NCBI RefSeq assembly: GCF_008041935.1
Contig: NZ_VKAC01000004.1
Span: 62,001 to 126,000 of the forward strand
DNA length: 64,000 nucleotides
DNA from: Quadrisphaera setariae
GTDB lineage: Bacteria; Actinomycetota; Actinomycetes; Actinomycetales; Quadrisphaeraceae
Direction: 5' to 3'
In this document: piece by piece, positions 54,253-63,414 of the stretch
How positions within the stretch are numbered: position 1 is the first letter of the stretch
How the letters are laid out: every line of letters starts with the position of its first letter
The notes under the pieces: model-generated
What the model saw: the letters and a program-made list of their open reading frames with translations, nothing else
Databases searched by the model: none
Told to the model about the DNA's origin: nothing
Made by a program: the position numbers and the translations under genes

Positions 54253-56961
54253 ATGGCTGTGCCGTCGTCCTCGCCTTCCTCGCCGGCGGAGCGGTTCGCC
54301 GCTGCCAGGGCCCGTGCCCAGCGCGAGCGGAAGATCCAGAGCAGCGAGCTGGGGCGGTTCCGGGAGGCCCTCGGCTTCGACCTCGACGACTTCCAGCTGC
54401 GGGCCTGCGAGGCACTGGAGGCCGGCCGCGGCGTGCTCGTGGCGGCGCCGACGGGAGCGGGGAAGACGGTGGTGGGCGAGTTCGCCGTGCACCTGGCCCT
54501 GGCCTCGGGGCGCAAGGCGTTCTACACCACGCCCATCAAGGCGCTGAGCAACCAGAAGCACGCCGAGCTGGCCGAGCGGTTCGGCTCGGAGCGGGTGGGC
54601 CTGCTCACCGGTGACACCTCCGTCAACGGTGACGCCCCCGTCGTCGTCATGACCACCGAGGTCTTGCGCAACATGCTCTACGCGGGCTCCCCGGCGCTGG
54701 ACGGGCTCGCCCACGTGGTCATGGACGAGGTGCACTACCTCGCCGACCGCGCCCGCGGCGCCGTTTGGGAGGAAGTGATCATCCACCTCGCCGACGACGT
54801 GCTCATCACCTCCCTGTCCGCCACCGTCAGCAACGCCGAGGAGTTCGGCGACTGGCTGGCCACCGTGCGCGGCGGGGTGGACGTGGTGGTCTCCGAGCAC
54901 CGTCCCGTCCCGCTGTGGCAGCACGTCATGGTGGGCACGCGCGTGGTGGACCTGTTCACCGAGCGCGAGGCGGGTCACAGCCACGGCCGCGCGGTGCCCA
55001 GCCGCCGCGGCACCGCGCCCGACGAGCCGAGCACCCAGCTGGAGGTCAACCCCGAGCTGGTGCGGATGTCGCGCGAGGACGTGCACCGCGGCGGCGGCCC
55101 TGGCGGTCGGGGCGGGCGGACCCACCCGGGGAAGCGGCCCCCGCGCGGCGGGCAGCGCTCCCCGGCAGTGCGCGCCCGCATGCACGCGCCCTCCCGGGCG
55201 GAGGTGCTGGCCGAGCTGGAGGAGGCGCACCTGCTGCCCGCGATCCTCTTCGTCTTCTCGCGCGCGGGCTGCGACGCCGCCGTGCGCCAGTGCGTCGCCG
55301 CCGGCGTGCGCCTCACCACCGACGCCGAGCGCCGCGAGATCCGCGCCGTGGTCGAGGAGCGGTGCGCCGCCCTGCCCGACGCCGACCTGGCGGTGCTCGG
55401 CTACTGGGACTGGCTCGACGGCCTCTCCCGCGGCGTCGCCGCCCACCACGCGGGTATGCTCCCCACCTTCAAGGAGGTGGTGGAGGACCTGTTCGCCCGC
55501 GGTCTGGTCAAGGCCGTCTTCGCCACCGAGACCCTCGCCCTGGGCATCAACATGCCCGCCCGCTGCGTGGTGATCGAGAAGCTGGTGAAGTTCAACGGCG
55601 AGTCCCACGTCGACGTCACGCCCGGGGAGTACACCCAGCTCACCGGCCGCGCGGGCCGGCGCGGCATCGACGTGGAGGGCCACGCGGTGGTGCTGTGGCA
55701 GCCGGGGCTCGACGCCGAGGGCGTCGCCGGTCTGGCCTCCACCCGCACCTACCCGCTGCGCTCCAGCTTCCGGCCGACCTACAACATGGCCGTCAACCTC
55801 GTCGCGCAGGTGGGGCGGGCGCGGGCCCGCGAGGTGCTGGAGACCTCCTTCGCCCAGTTCCAGGCCGACCGCGGCGTGGTCGGGCTGGCGCGTCAGGCGC
55901 GCACCCAGTCCGAGGGGCTGACCGGCTATGCCGAGGCGATGACCTGCCACCTGGGCGACTTCTCCGAGTACGCCGCGCTGCGCCGCCGCATCTCCGAGCT
56001 CGAGGGCGAAGGATCACGCCGCCGCCGCCGCGGGCCCGTGGAAGAGCTGTCGCTGCGGGGCGCGGAGGCGCGCCAGAAGGGTGGTGTGAGCGACCGAGCC
56101 GACCAGCGGCGCCCGCTGCGCGACGACCAGGTGGCCGCCGAGGTGAACCGGCTGCGCCGCCAGATGCGCCAGCACCCCTGCCACGGGTGCCCCGACCGCG
56201 AGGACCACGCCCGCTGGGCCGAGCGCTGGGAGCGTCTGCGCAAGGAGCACGAGGGCGTGCTGGCGCGCATCGACTCGCGCACCGGCACCATCGCACGGAC
56301 CTTCGACAGGGTCTGCGACCTCCTCGTGGAGCTCGGGTACCTCGAGCCCGCCACCTCCTCCGGGGAGGACGGCGAGCGGCCCGGGGAGTTCCCGGGCGAG
56401 CTGCGCGTCACCCCCGCCGGCCAGGTGCTGCGCCGCGTCTACGCCGAGAAGGACCTCCTCGTGGCGGAGTGCCTGCGCTCAGGGGCCTGGGCGGCCCTGG
56501 ACGCCGCCGGGCTGGCCACGGTGCTGTCCTCCATCGTCTACGAGGCGCGCCGGGAGGAGGGGCCTCCCGCCGCGCACACGCCGGGCGGGCACGCCGTGTC
56601 GCAGGCCCTGAGCGCCACGGTGCGCGCGTGGTCGCAGCTGTCCGACGCCGAGGAGGCCCACCACCTGCGGCCCACCGGCGAGCCCGACCTGGGGCTGGTC
56701 TGGCCGGTGCACCGCTGGTGCCGCGGGGCCTCCCTGGACGCCGTGCTCGACGCCGCGCGAGGGCCTGTCGACCTCGCCGCGGGCGACTTCGTCCGGTGGG
56801 CCCGCCAGCTGCTCGACCTGCTCGACCAGGTGGTCGTGGTGGCCTCTCGGGCTGGCAGCGACGAGGGGGACGCCCTGGCGCGGACTGCGCGGCAGGCCAT
56901 CGCCCTGGTCGACCGCGGCGTGGTCACCTACTCGGCCGGTTCCGCTGCCCGCACCGCCTGA
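54253..56961 (+). CDS. helY: Ski2-like superfamily 2 DEAD/DEAH RNA helicase HelY
   Basis: A 902-aa helicase. Motif I is APTGAGKTVVGEF, Ia TTPIKALSNQKH, II VVMDEVHYLADRARG, III LSATVSNAEEF, IV-VI LTGRAGRRGIDVEG. The C-terminal DSHCT domain (about 720-895) follows a linker rich in Arg and Gly (residues 280-305). It resembles the RNA helicase HelY of mycobacteria and yeast Ski2/Mtr4, so a part in RNA turnover or ribosome metabolism is likely. TAGGCT (54241-54246) is 6 bp before the ATG, i.e. leaderless. The gene ends 51 bp before a perfect palindrome. Confidence 0.94.
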   Translation: MAVPSSSPSSPAERFAAARARAQRERKIQSSELGRFREALGFDLDDFQLRACEALEAGRGVLVAAPTGAGKTVVGEFAVHLALASGRKAFYTTPIKALSNQKHAELAERFGSERVGLLTGDTSVNGDAPVVVMTTEVLRNMLYAGSPALDGLAHVVMDEVHYLADRARGAVWEEVIIHLADDVLITSLSATVSNAEEFGDWLATVRGGVDVVVSEHRPVPLWQHVMVGTRVVDLFTEREAGHSHGRAVPSRRGTAPDEPSTQLEVNPELVRMSREDVHRGGGPGGRGGRTHPGKRPPRGGQRSPAVRARMHAPSRAEVLAELEEAHLLPAILFVFSRAGCDAAVRQCVAAGVRLTTDAERREIRAVVEERCAALPDADLAVLGYWDWLDGLSRGVAAHHAGMLPTFKEVVEDLFARGLVKAVFATETLALGINMPARCVVIEKLVKFNGESHVDVTPGEYTQLTGRAGRRGIDVEGHAVVLWQPGLDAEGVAGLASTRTYPLRSSFRPTYNMAVNLVAQVGRARAREVLETSFAQFQADRGVVGLARQARTQSEGLTGYAEAMTCHLGDFSEYAALRRRISELEGEGSRRRRRGPVEELSLRGAEARQKGGVSDRADQRRPLRDDQVAAEVNRLRRQMRQHPCHGCPDREDHARWAERWERLRKEHEGVLARIDSRTGTIARTFDRVCDLLVELGYLEPATSSGEDGERPGEFPGELRVTPAGQVLRRVYAEKDLLVAECLRSGAWAALDAAGLATVLSSIVYEARREEGPPAAHTPGGHAVSQALSATVRAWSQLSDAEEAHHLRPTGEPDLGLVWPVHRWCRGASLDAVLDAARGPVDLAAGDFVRWARQLLDLLDQVVVVASRAGSDEGDALARTARQAIALVDRGVVTYSAGSAARTA

Positions 56962-57012
56962 GCAACCCTCAACTCGCCTCTGAGCAGGGGGGACAGAGGA
57001 CCCTCGCGTCGA

Positions 57013-57052
57013 GGTTGAGCATCAACCTTCACGTGAAGGTTGATGCTCAACC
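57013..57052. repeat. perfect 40-bp palindrome between convergent genes
   Basis: A 20-bp arm (57013-57032) is followed with no spacer by its exact complement (57033-57052); the centre is CAC|GTG. Each arm is itself a small hairpin, GGTTGA-GCA-TCAACC and GGTTGA-TGC-TCAACC, so the DNA could extrude as a cross or as two smaller stems. It lies between helY and the convergent exonuclease gene. As RNA it would form an 18-bp stem with a 4-nt loop but no U tract follows. It could be a terminator or a protein-binding site. Confidence 0.9.
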
Positions 57053-57129
57053 GCGGCGATCGGCGGCGTTGCACGTCCCAGGGTGTGCAGCTGCCTCGAT
57101 CGTCGCGGGGGTGGGCGGGGCAGCAGGGG

Positions 57130-58185
57130 TCAGCGGGTGAGGGCGGCCACGAGGCGCTCGGCGGGGGAGCGAGCGCCCCACCGCTCAGCCAGTGCCGCCA
57201 CGGCCGCCTCGTCGACCCGGCCGGAGGCGGGGCTCAGGTCGAGGCGCGGGACGTCCTCTGCGCGGGCCCCTCGCTCGTCGTCGCCGAACGGCTCCACCAC
57301 CTCCCCGTCGCGCAGCACGCGCACCACGCGGGGGGCGACGTCGAGGTAGTCGGCGGCCTCCGCCAGGCGCCTGCGCTGCGAGGGGGTGAGCGGGTCAGGC
57401 GAGCCGGCTCCGTCGAGGGCCGCCTGGAGGACCCCGGCCAGGTCCCCGTGGCGGCGCAGCAGGCTCGCCGCGGTCTTCTCCCCGATGCCGGCCACGCCGG
57501 GCAGGCCGTCGCTGGGGTCGCCGCGCAGCACGGCGAGGTCGGCGTAGGCGTCACCCGGGCGCTGGGCGGGCAGGGCGTACCGCTCGGCCAGGGCCGCGCC
57601 GTCGACCACCTCCGCGCCGCCGACCCCCTTGCCGATCCACACCACGCGCACCCCCGCGCCGCCGTGGGCGTCGTCGTCGACGAGCTGCAGGAGGTCGCGG
57701 TCGCCGCTGACGACGTCGACACCACCGCCGCCACCGGCGCCGTCCCCGCCTCCGAGGACTCGCGGACGGGTGGCCAGCACCCCGGCGACGTCGTCGGCCT
57801 CGCAGGCCGGCGCTCCGGTGCGAGGCACACCGAGTGCCGCGAGCAGCTCGATGATGCCGTCGACCTGGGCGGGCAGGTGCTCGGGCACCTCCTCCTGGCT
57901 GGCGCCCCCGGCTGCCGGTCCCTCGCTCGCCACGCGGTGGGCCTTGTAGGAGCCGATGCGGGCCACCCGCCAGGCCGGGCGCCAGTCGTCGTCCCAGCAC
58001 GCGACCACGGCGGCGGGGCGGAACCTGTCCACGAGCGTGGCGGTCATGTCCAGGAAGCCGCGCACCGCGCCGGACGGCGTGCCGTCGGGAGCCGTCACCG
58101 AGGAGGGGATGGCGTAGAAGGCGCGGAAGTAGAGGGTCGCGGCGTCGAGCAGCAGGAGGCGCTGGCTCTGCGGGGCATCGGGCAC
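57130..58185 (-). CDS. 5'-3' exonuclease, Pol I N-terminal-like
   Basis: A 351-aa FEN/PIN-fold nuclease. The metal site carries LLLDAATLYFRAFYAIP, FDMTATLVDRF-type helices with WDDDWRPAWR, EADDVAGVLAT, VVSGDRDLLQLVDD, and the helix-hairpin-helix GDPSDGLPGVAGIGEKTAASLL. These are the standard active-site acids of the 5'-3' exonuclease family. GTG 58185 is chosen because TACGCT (58198-58193, this strand) lies 7 bp upstream and the family N-terminus follows at once. It follows helY in mycobacteria too (Rv2090). A role in Okazaki fragment or repair processing is inferred from the family. Confidence 0.92.
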   Translation of the reverse strand: MPDAPQSQRLLLLDAATLYFRAFYAIPSSVTAPDGTPSGAVRGFLDMTATLVDRFRPAAVVACWDDDWRPAWRVARIGSYKAHRVASEGPAAGGASQEEVPEHLPAQVDGIIELLAALGVPRTGAPACEADDVAGVLATRPRVLGGGDGAGGGGGVDVVSGDRDLLQLVDDDAHGGAGVRVVWIGKGVGGAEVVDGAALAERYALPAQRPGDAYADLAVLRGDPSDGLPGVAGIGEKTAASLLRRHGDLAGVLQAALDGAGSPDPLTPSQRRRLAEAADYLDVAPRVVRVLRDGEVVEPFGDDERGARAEDVPRLDLSPASGRVDEAAVAALAERWGARSPAERLVAALTR

Positions 58186-58279
58186 GGCCGTCAGCGTAGG
58201 GGGGAGGGCGCGTCGGAGTGATAACAGAATCGGGCGGTGCTGGGAACGGGCGTCCAGACGACGACGGCAGAATGAGCCG

Positions 58280-60010
58280 GTGAGCGACACCACCGCCCTC
58301 GACGACGACGCGCCCGCGCGCGTCCTCTACCGCGGCGGCAGCGTCTACTCCCCGGCCGACCCCTTCGCCACCGCCGTCCTCGTCGAGGGCTCGGCGGTGA
58401 CCTGGGTCGGTTCCGACGAGGCCGCTGACGCCCAGGCCGCTCGCGCGCGCGGTGCTGGCGAGCCGCTGGCCGTGGTCGAGCTGGACGGCGCGCTGGTCAC
58501 CCCGGCCTTCGTGGACGCCCACGTCCACGCCACCGAGACCGGCCTGGCGATGGCCGGCCTCGACCTGACCGGAGCTCGCAGCGCCCGCGACGTCCTCGAC
58601 GCCGTGGCCCGCGCCGCCGCCGAGCACCCCGGTGAGCCGGTGCTCGGCCACGGCTGGGACGAGACCGGCTGGCCCGAGGGCCGCCCACCCACCGCCGCCG
58701 AGCTGGAGCGCGCCGCCGCGGGCGCCGAGGTCTACCTGTCCCGGGTGGACGTGCACTCCGCCGTCGTCTCCCCGGCCCTCGCAGCCCGCGCCGGCCTGAC
58801 CGACAGCGCCGACGGGAGGGTGGAGCGCGAGGCCCACCACGCCGCCCGCGACGCCGTCCACCGGGCGCTGCGCCAGGACCCGGCCCGGCGCCGCGCCCTG
58901 CAGCGGCGGGCACTGCGGGCAGCCGCGGCGGCGGGGATCGGCAGCGTCCACGAGTGCTCCGCGCCGCACGTCGGCTCCCACGACGACCTGCGCGACCTCG
59001 TGGGGCTCTCCTGCGGCTCATCACCCCAGGACGACGACGGCGGTGGAGGGGCGGCGCTGCCGGACGTGCTGGCCCTGTGGGGCGAGCTCGTGCCCGACGC
59101 CGACGCCGCCCGCGCGCTCGTGGCGCAGCTGGCCCTGCCCGCGGGGAGGCTGCTCGGGTTCGGCGGGGACCTCTGCGTGGACGGAGCCCTCGGCTCGCGC
59201 ACCGCGCTGCTGCGCGAGCCGTACGCGGACCTGCCCGCCGGCGCCGAGGCGCCTCGCGGGCACGCCTACCTCGACGGCGCCGCCCTGCGCGACCACGTGC
59301 TCGCCTGCACCCGCGCCGGCCTCCAGGCGGGCGTCCACGCCATCGGCGACGCCGGCCTCGAGCTGGCCCTGGAGGCCTTCACCGCCGCCGCTGACGCCCT
59401 GGCCGCCGAGGGGGCGCCGCCACTGGCGGCCTCGCGCCACCGCATCGAGCACGCGGTCGCCGTGGACGCCGCTGGGATCGCCACCATGGCCCGGTTGGGC
59501 CTGGTCGCCAGCGTCCAGCCCGCCTTCGACGCCGCCTGGGGCGGCCCGGAGGGCGTCTACGCCGCCCGCCTGGGCCGCGAGCGGGCCCTGGCGCTGCACC
59601 CCTTCGCCTCCCTGGCCGCAGCCGGGGTCCCCCTGGCGCTGGGCTCGGACAGCCCCGTCACCCCCTTCGCCCCCTGGGAGGCGGTGCGCGCGGCGGCGTT
59701 CCCGCACGTGCGCGAGCACGCCGTCTCGGCACGGGCGGCGTTCCTGGCCTCCACCCGCGGCGGCTGGCGCGCGGCCCGCCGCGACGGCGAGGGCGCACTG
59801 GTGCCCGGCGGTCCGGCGACCCTGGCGGTCTGGGAGCCCTCCTCCGACCTCGTGGTGCAGGCCCCCGACGACAGGTTCCAGGCGTGGAGCACGGACGTGC
59901 GCTCCGGCACCCCCGGCCTGCCCGACCTCACCCCCGGCACCCCCGCACCCCGCTGCCTGCGCACCCTGGTGCGCGGGCGCACCGCCCACGACGCGGGGGT
60001 CCTCGCATGA
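58280..60010 (+). CDS. amidohydrolase (YtcJ/NfdA type)
   Basis: A 576-aa metal-dependent hydrolase of the amidohydrolase-3 family. It begins with an SVYSPADPFATAVLVEGSAVTWVG beta-sandwich; the first metal site is TPAFVDAHVHATET (HxH), ligands follow in HECSAPHVGSHDD and GVHAIGDAGLE, and RIEHAVAVDAAG and LALGSDSPVTP carry the remaining ligands and Asp. Members remove N-formyl or N-acyl groups from amides, but the natural substrate is unknown. GTG 58280 follows CAGAAT by 6 bp. Its stop overlaps the lnt start (ATGA). Confidence 0.88.
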   Translation: MSDTTALDDDAPARVLYRGGSVYSPADPFATAVLVEGSAVTWVGSDEAADAQAARARGAGEPLAVVELDGALVTPAFVDAHVHATETGLAMAGLDLTGARSARDVLDAVARAAAEHPGEPVLGHGWDETGWPEGRPPTAAELERAAAGAEVYLSRVDVHSAVVSPALAARAGLTDSADGRVEREAHHAARDAVHRALRQDPARRRALQRRALRAAAAAGIGSVHECSAPHVGSHDDLRDLVGLSCGSSPQDDDGGGGAALPDVLALWGELVPDADAARALVAQLALPAGRLLGFGGDLCVDGALGSRTALLREPYADLPAGAEAPRGHAYLDGAALRDHVLACTRAGLQAGVHAIGDAGLELALEAFTAAADALAAEGAPPLAASRHRIEHAVAVDAAGIATMARLGLVASVQPAFDAAWGGPEGVYAARLGRERALALHPFASLAAAGVPLALGSDSPVTPFAPWEAVRAAAFPHVREHAVSARAAFLASTRGGWRAARRDGEGALVPGGPATLAVWEPSSDLVVQAPDDRFQAWSTDVRSGTPGLPDLTPGTPAPRCLRTLVRGRTAHDAGVLA

Positions 60011-61818
60011 GCACGGCGCGTGTCACCCAGCCGGCGCGTGCCACCGCGCCCCCGCTGCGGGTGCGGTGGGCCGTGCCGGTGGCCATCGGCGCGGGACTGC
60101 TGCTCTACCTCGCCTTCCCCGGCCACGACCTGTGGTTCGGCGCCCCCCTGGGCATCGGGGCGCTGCTGGTCGCGGTCACCGGCCGCCGCGCCTGGCGGGC
60201 GGCAGGCCTGGGCCTGCTGGCCGGCCTGGGGTTCTACCTGCCGCTGGTCTCGTGGTCCGGCATCTACCTCGGCCTGATCGCGTGGATCCCGCTGTCCGTG
60301 GCCTGCGCCCTGTCGGTGGCGGTGGCGGCCGTGCTCATGGCGTGGACGTCCCGGCTGCGACTCCCGCTGCGCGCTGCGACCGGCGCTGCGACCAGCCCGA
60401 CGACGAGCGCCGGGCACCGGCTGCCGACGGCGCTGGTGCGCGCGCTGACCGCCGCCGGCGCCTGGACGGCGGTGGAGGCGGGCTTCGCCCGCTGGCCCTT
60501 CGGCGGGTTCGGCTGGGGCCGGGTCGCCTTCAGCCAGGCGGACGCTCCCACCCTCGGTCTGGCGGCCCTCGGCGGCGCTCCGCTGGTCTCCTTCGCGGTG
60601 GCCCTGGCCGGTGCGCTCCTCGCCCAGGCGCTGCTGCACCTGCCCGCCTCGAATGCTCGGCGGGCTCGGCGTGCTCGAGGCGAGGGGCGTGCTGCGACTG
60701 CGGGGACCGCGCGGCAGCCGCTCGCCGTCGTCGTCCCACTGACCTCCCTGGTGGCGGCGCTGGCCGTGACGGCAGCCGGGGCCCTGGTGCCCCGGCCCAC
60801 GTCCGCCCAGGACGGTGACCTGTCGGTGGCGGCGGTGCAGGGGAACGTGCCCCGCGCCGGGCTGGAGTTCAACGCCCAGCGCCGCGCCGTGCTGGACAAC
60901 CACGTCAAGGGCACCCTGGGGCTGGCCCAGCGGGTCCGCGACGGGCAGGCACCGGCTCCGCAGCTGGTGGTGTGGCCGGAGAACTCCTCCGACATCGACC
61001 CGCTGCGCAACGCCGACGCCAACTCCGAGATCCAGGCCGCCGCTGACGCCGTCGAGGCGCCCATCGTGCTGGGGGCGGTGCTGGTGGGGGACTCGCCCGG
61101 CACGGTGCGCAACACCTCCCTGGTCTGGGAGCCGGACGGCACGACCCGTGACGGGCTGAACGGCGTCGGGGGCGTGGTCGAGGCCTACGACAAGCGCCAC
61201 CCGGTGCCGTTCGCGGAGTACATCCCCTACAAGTCCTTCTTCCGGCTCTTCACGAAGAAGGTCGACCTCGTGGTGAGCCAGTTCGTCCCCGGGGACCGGG
61301 TGGGGCGCCTGGACGCCGGGGGCGCGAAGCTGGGCGTGATGATCTGCTTCGAGGTGGTCGAGGACGGCCTGGTCGACGACACCGTCGACGATGGCGCCGA
61401 CCTGCTGGTGGTCCAGACCAACAACGCCACGTTCGGGTACTCCGACGAGAACGTGCAGCAGCTGGCGATGTCGCGGCTGCGGGCGGTCGAGCACGGGCGC
61501 GCCGTCGTCCACGTCTCCACCGTGGGCACCAGCGCGCTGGTGATGCCCGACGGCACCCTCGTGGACCCGACCCAGCTCTACACCCCAGCCGTCATCTCGG
61601 GGCAGGTCCCGCTGCGCACGTCCTTCACGGTGGCCGACCGGGTGCGTCAGGCCGGCGTCCCCGTGGAGGGGCTGCTGTCCCTGCTCGGACTGGTCGGGGC
61701 GGCCGGCGGGCTGCTGCTCGGTCGCCGCGACCGCCGAGCTGCCTCTGCTCCGGACGACGACCACGGCCGGGGTGACGGGCCCGTCCCGGCGCCCGTCCGC
61801 CGCGAACCCGTCGCGTGA
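60007..61818 (+). CDS. lnt: apolipoprotein N-acyltransferase Lnt
   Basis: A 603-aa membrane enzyme that adds the third acyl chain to lipoproteins. Six or more N-terminal helices (about 20-260) precede the carbon-nitrogen hydrolase domain (about 280-570). The triad Glu-Lys-Cys is present: VVWPENSSD (Glu325), [12 protein letters not shown] (Lys396) and MICFEVVED (Cys447). In M. tuberculosis this domain is fused to the next protein as Ppm1; here the two are separate, four bases overlapping. Several lipoproteins encoded in this window would be substrates. Confidence 0.92.
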   Translation: MSTARVTQPARATAPPLRVRWAVPVAIGAGLLLYLAFPGHDLWFGAPLGIGALLVAVTGRRAWRAAGLGLLAGLGFYLPLVSWSGIYLGLIAWIPLSVACALSVAVAAVLMAWTSRLRLPLRAATGAATSPTTSAGHRLPTALVRALTAAGAWTAVEAGFARWPFGGFGWGRVAFSQADAPTLGLAALGGAPLVSFAVALAGALLAQALLHLPASNARRARRARGEGRAATAGTARQPLAVVVPLTSLVAALAVTAAGALVPRPTSAQDGDLSVAAVQGNVPRAGLEFNAQRRAVLDNHVKGTLGLAQRVRDGQAPAPQLVVWPENSSDIDPLRNADANSEIQAAADAVEAPIVLGAVLVGDSPGTVRNTSLVWEPDGTTRDGLNGVGGVVEAYDKRHPVPFAEYIPYKSFFRLFTKKVDLVVSQFVPGDRVGRLDAGGAKLGVMICFEVVEDGLVDDTVDDGADLLVVQTNNATFGYSDENVQQLAMSRLRAVEHGRAVVHVSTVGTSALVMPDGTLVDPTQLYTPAVISGQVPLRTSFTVADRVRQAGVPVEGLLSLLGLVGAAGGLLLGRRDRRAASAPDDDHGRGDGPVPAPVRREPVA

Positions 61819-62720
61819 ACGCACCCAGGGACGTCGACGCAGACGTCGCGACAGACGTCGGCGAGGTGGCAGCTCCCGAGCGGGTGCTGGTCATCACCCC
61901 GACCTACGACGAGCTGGAGTCGCTGCCGGTGACGCTGGCGCGCCTGCGCGCGGCGGTGCCCTGGGCCGACGTCCTCGTCGTCGACGACGGCAGCCCCGAC
62001 GGGACCGGCGACCTCGCCGACCGCATCGCGGCCACCGACCCGGCCGTGCACGTGCTCCACCGCCCCCGCAAGAGCGGACTGGGCGGGGCCTACACGGCGG
62101 GGTTCACCTGGGGGCTGCAGCGCGGGTACCAGGTGCTCGTGGAGATGGACGCCGACGGCTCCCACGCCCCCGAGCAGCTGGTGTCGCTGCTGGCGGCCGT
62201 CGGGGTGCGCCGAGCCGTCGGCGGTGAGGGGCCCAGCGGCGGTCCCAGCGGCGGCTCACGCGAGGGCGAGGAGTCGCTGGGGGGTGCCGACCTCGCGCTC
62301 GGGTCCCGGTGGGTGCCCGGCGGGCGGGTGGTCGACTGGCCGCTGACCCGCCAGCTGCTGTCCCGCGGGGGCAACACGTGGGCCCGCTGGGCGATGGGCG
62401 TGCCGCTGCGCGACGCCACCGGCGGCTACCGCGCCTACCGCGCCCGAGCGCTGCACGCCGTCGACCTGCCCTCGGTGCGCTCGGAGGGGTACTGCTACCA
62501 GCTGGACCTCGCCGCCCGTGTGGTCCGCGCGGGCCTGCCGGTGGTCGAGGTGCCCATCACCTTCACCGAGCGCGCGGCGGGGGCCAGCAAGATGAGCCGC
62601 GCCATCGTGGTGGAGGCGCTGTGGCGCACCACCGCGTGGGGAGCGCGCCGCCGCGCCGACCAGCTCCTCGCCCTGGCCGGACGCGCCCGGACACGGCGAC
62701 GGGCCGGCCTCCCCCGGTAG
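61815..62720 (+). CDS. ppm1: polyprenol monophosphomannose synthase Ppm1
   Basis: A 301-aa GT2-family glycosyltransferase. It has [16 protein letters not shown], the nucleotide-binding [17 protein letters not shown], the metal-site [12 protein letters not shown], and [16 protein letters not shown] with [12 protein letters not shown], as in dolichol-phosphate mannose synthases. A Gly/Ser/Glu-rich insertion (about residues 138-156) interrupts the domain between the DxD-like site and the substrate loop. It supplies the mannose donor for protein O-mannosylation and lipoglycans. GTG 61815 overlaps the lnt stop. A strong terminator begins in its stop region. Confidence 0.93.
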   Translation: MNAPRDVDADVATDVGEVAAPERVLVITPTYDELESLPVTLARLRAAVPWADVLVVDDGSPDGTGDLADRIAATDPAVHVLHRPRKSGLGGAYTAGFTWGLQRGYQVLVEMDADGSHAPEQLVSLLAAVGVRRAVGGEGPSGGPSGGSREGEESLGGADLALGSRWVPGGRVVDWPLTRQLLSRGGNTWARWAMGVPLRDATGGYRAYRARALHAVDLPSVRSEGYCYQLDLAARVVRAGLPVVEVPITFTERAAGASKMSRAIVVEALWRTTAWGARRRADQLLALAGRARTRRRAGLPR

Positions 62721-62738
62721 GGGGAGGTCCGGCCCGTT
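62701..62738 (+). terminator. strong hairpin at the end of ppm1
   Basis: Left arm 62701-62715 (GGGCCGGCCTCCCCC) pairs with 62720-62735 with one bulged T; the loop is GGTA, containing the first two bases of the TAG stop codon. This 15-bp stem ends the amidohydrolase-lnt-ppm1 transcript before the convergent rbpA. Confidence 0.8.
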
Positions 62739-62845
62739 CCCAGGGGACCCGCGGGGTCGAGGCCCTCACCCGGGTCCGCGCGGCGCGGACGCCAGGGACC
62801 CTGGGAAGAGGTCCCGGCGCACGCCGCGCGGGGCGGCGGGCAGCG

Positions 62846-63196
62846 TCAGGCGCTGCGCCGCTGGTGCAGGGTGCCGTTGCGGAGCTTGGTCAGCCGCTCC
62901 TCCAGCAGCACCTCCAGGTCGGCCACGGAGCGGCGCTCCAGCAGCATGTCCCAGTGGGTGCGAGCGGGCTTGACCGGCTTGACCTCCGGCGCCTCGCCGT
63001 TGCGCAGCAGCGCCTCGGCGTTGCAGCGGCACTCCCACACGGCCGGCACGTCGGCCTCGGCCGCGAACGGCAGCTGCGTCACGTGACCCTGGGGGCACTC
63101 GTACACGGCGAGCTGGCGCGGCGCCAGCTCGACGCCCTCCTCGCTCTCCATGCTCGAACCGCCCAGTCGCGTCCCGCGCAGGCTCCTGTCACTCAT
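62846..63196 (-). CDS. rbpA: RNA polymerase-binding protein RbpA
   Basis: A 116-aa activator of sigma-A and sigma-B transcription. MSDRSLRGTRLGGSSMESEE is the N-terminal tail, ELAPRQLAVYECPQGHVTQLPF and the cysteine-bearing WECRCNAEALL form the core domain, and RTHWDMLLERRSVADLEVLLEERL is the sigma-interaction helix. GGAGGA lies before the ATG. It is convergent with ppm1, as in mycobacteria. A sigmaR-like promoter lies 138 bp upstream of the start codon (63361-63334). Confidence 0.97.
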   Translation of the reverse strand: MSDRSLRGTRLGGSSMESEEGVELAPRQLAVYECPQGHVTQLPFAAEADVPAVWECRCNAEALLRNGEAPEVKPVKPARTHWDMLLERRSVADLEVLLEERLTKLRNGTLHQRRSA

Positions 63197-63414
63197 GATG
63201 TCCTCCAGTCGCTGTCCACGCCGGTGTCCCCCCGGCGCGGGCGTCGTCGTGCGCCCAGGTGCCACGGGGGTCAGGCCGCGCTGGCAGGGGCTGCACACTC
63301 GACCCCCCGCCGCAGCAGCCGGTACGCCTCTCACAACGGTCCACTACCCCGATCTGTTCCCTTCGGTCGTGAACGATCCGACTCTGGGTGTGATCTCGGT
63401 GACACCCTGTCCCC
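63197..63414. promoter_or_regulatory. divergent region of rbpA and the methyltransferase gene
   Basis: A 218-bp gap. It holds the rbpA promoter and leader and, for the forward gene, CACCCT (63403-63408), 6 bp before GTG 63415. Confidence 0.5.
63334..63361 (-). promoter_or_regulatory. sigmaR-type (thiol-stress) promoter of rbpA
   Basis: On the reverse strand GGGAAC (63361-63356) is followed by an 18-bp spacer and GTTG (63337-63334). The sigmaR consensus is GGAAT-N18-GTT. Streptomyces rbpA has a sigmaR-dependent promoter, so this placement is biologically sensible. The transcript leader would be about 130 nt. Confidence 0.7.
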
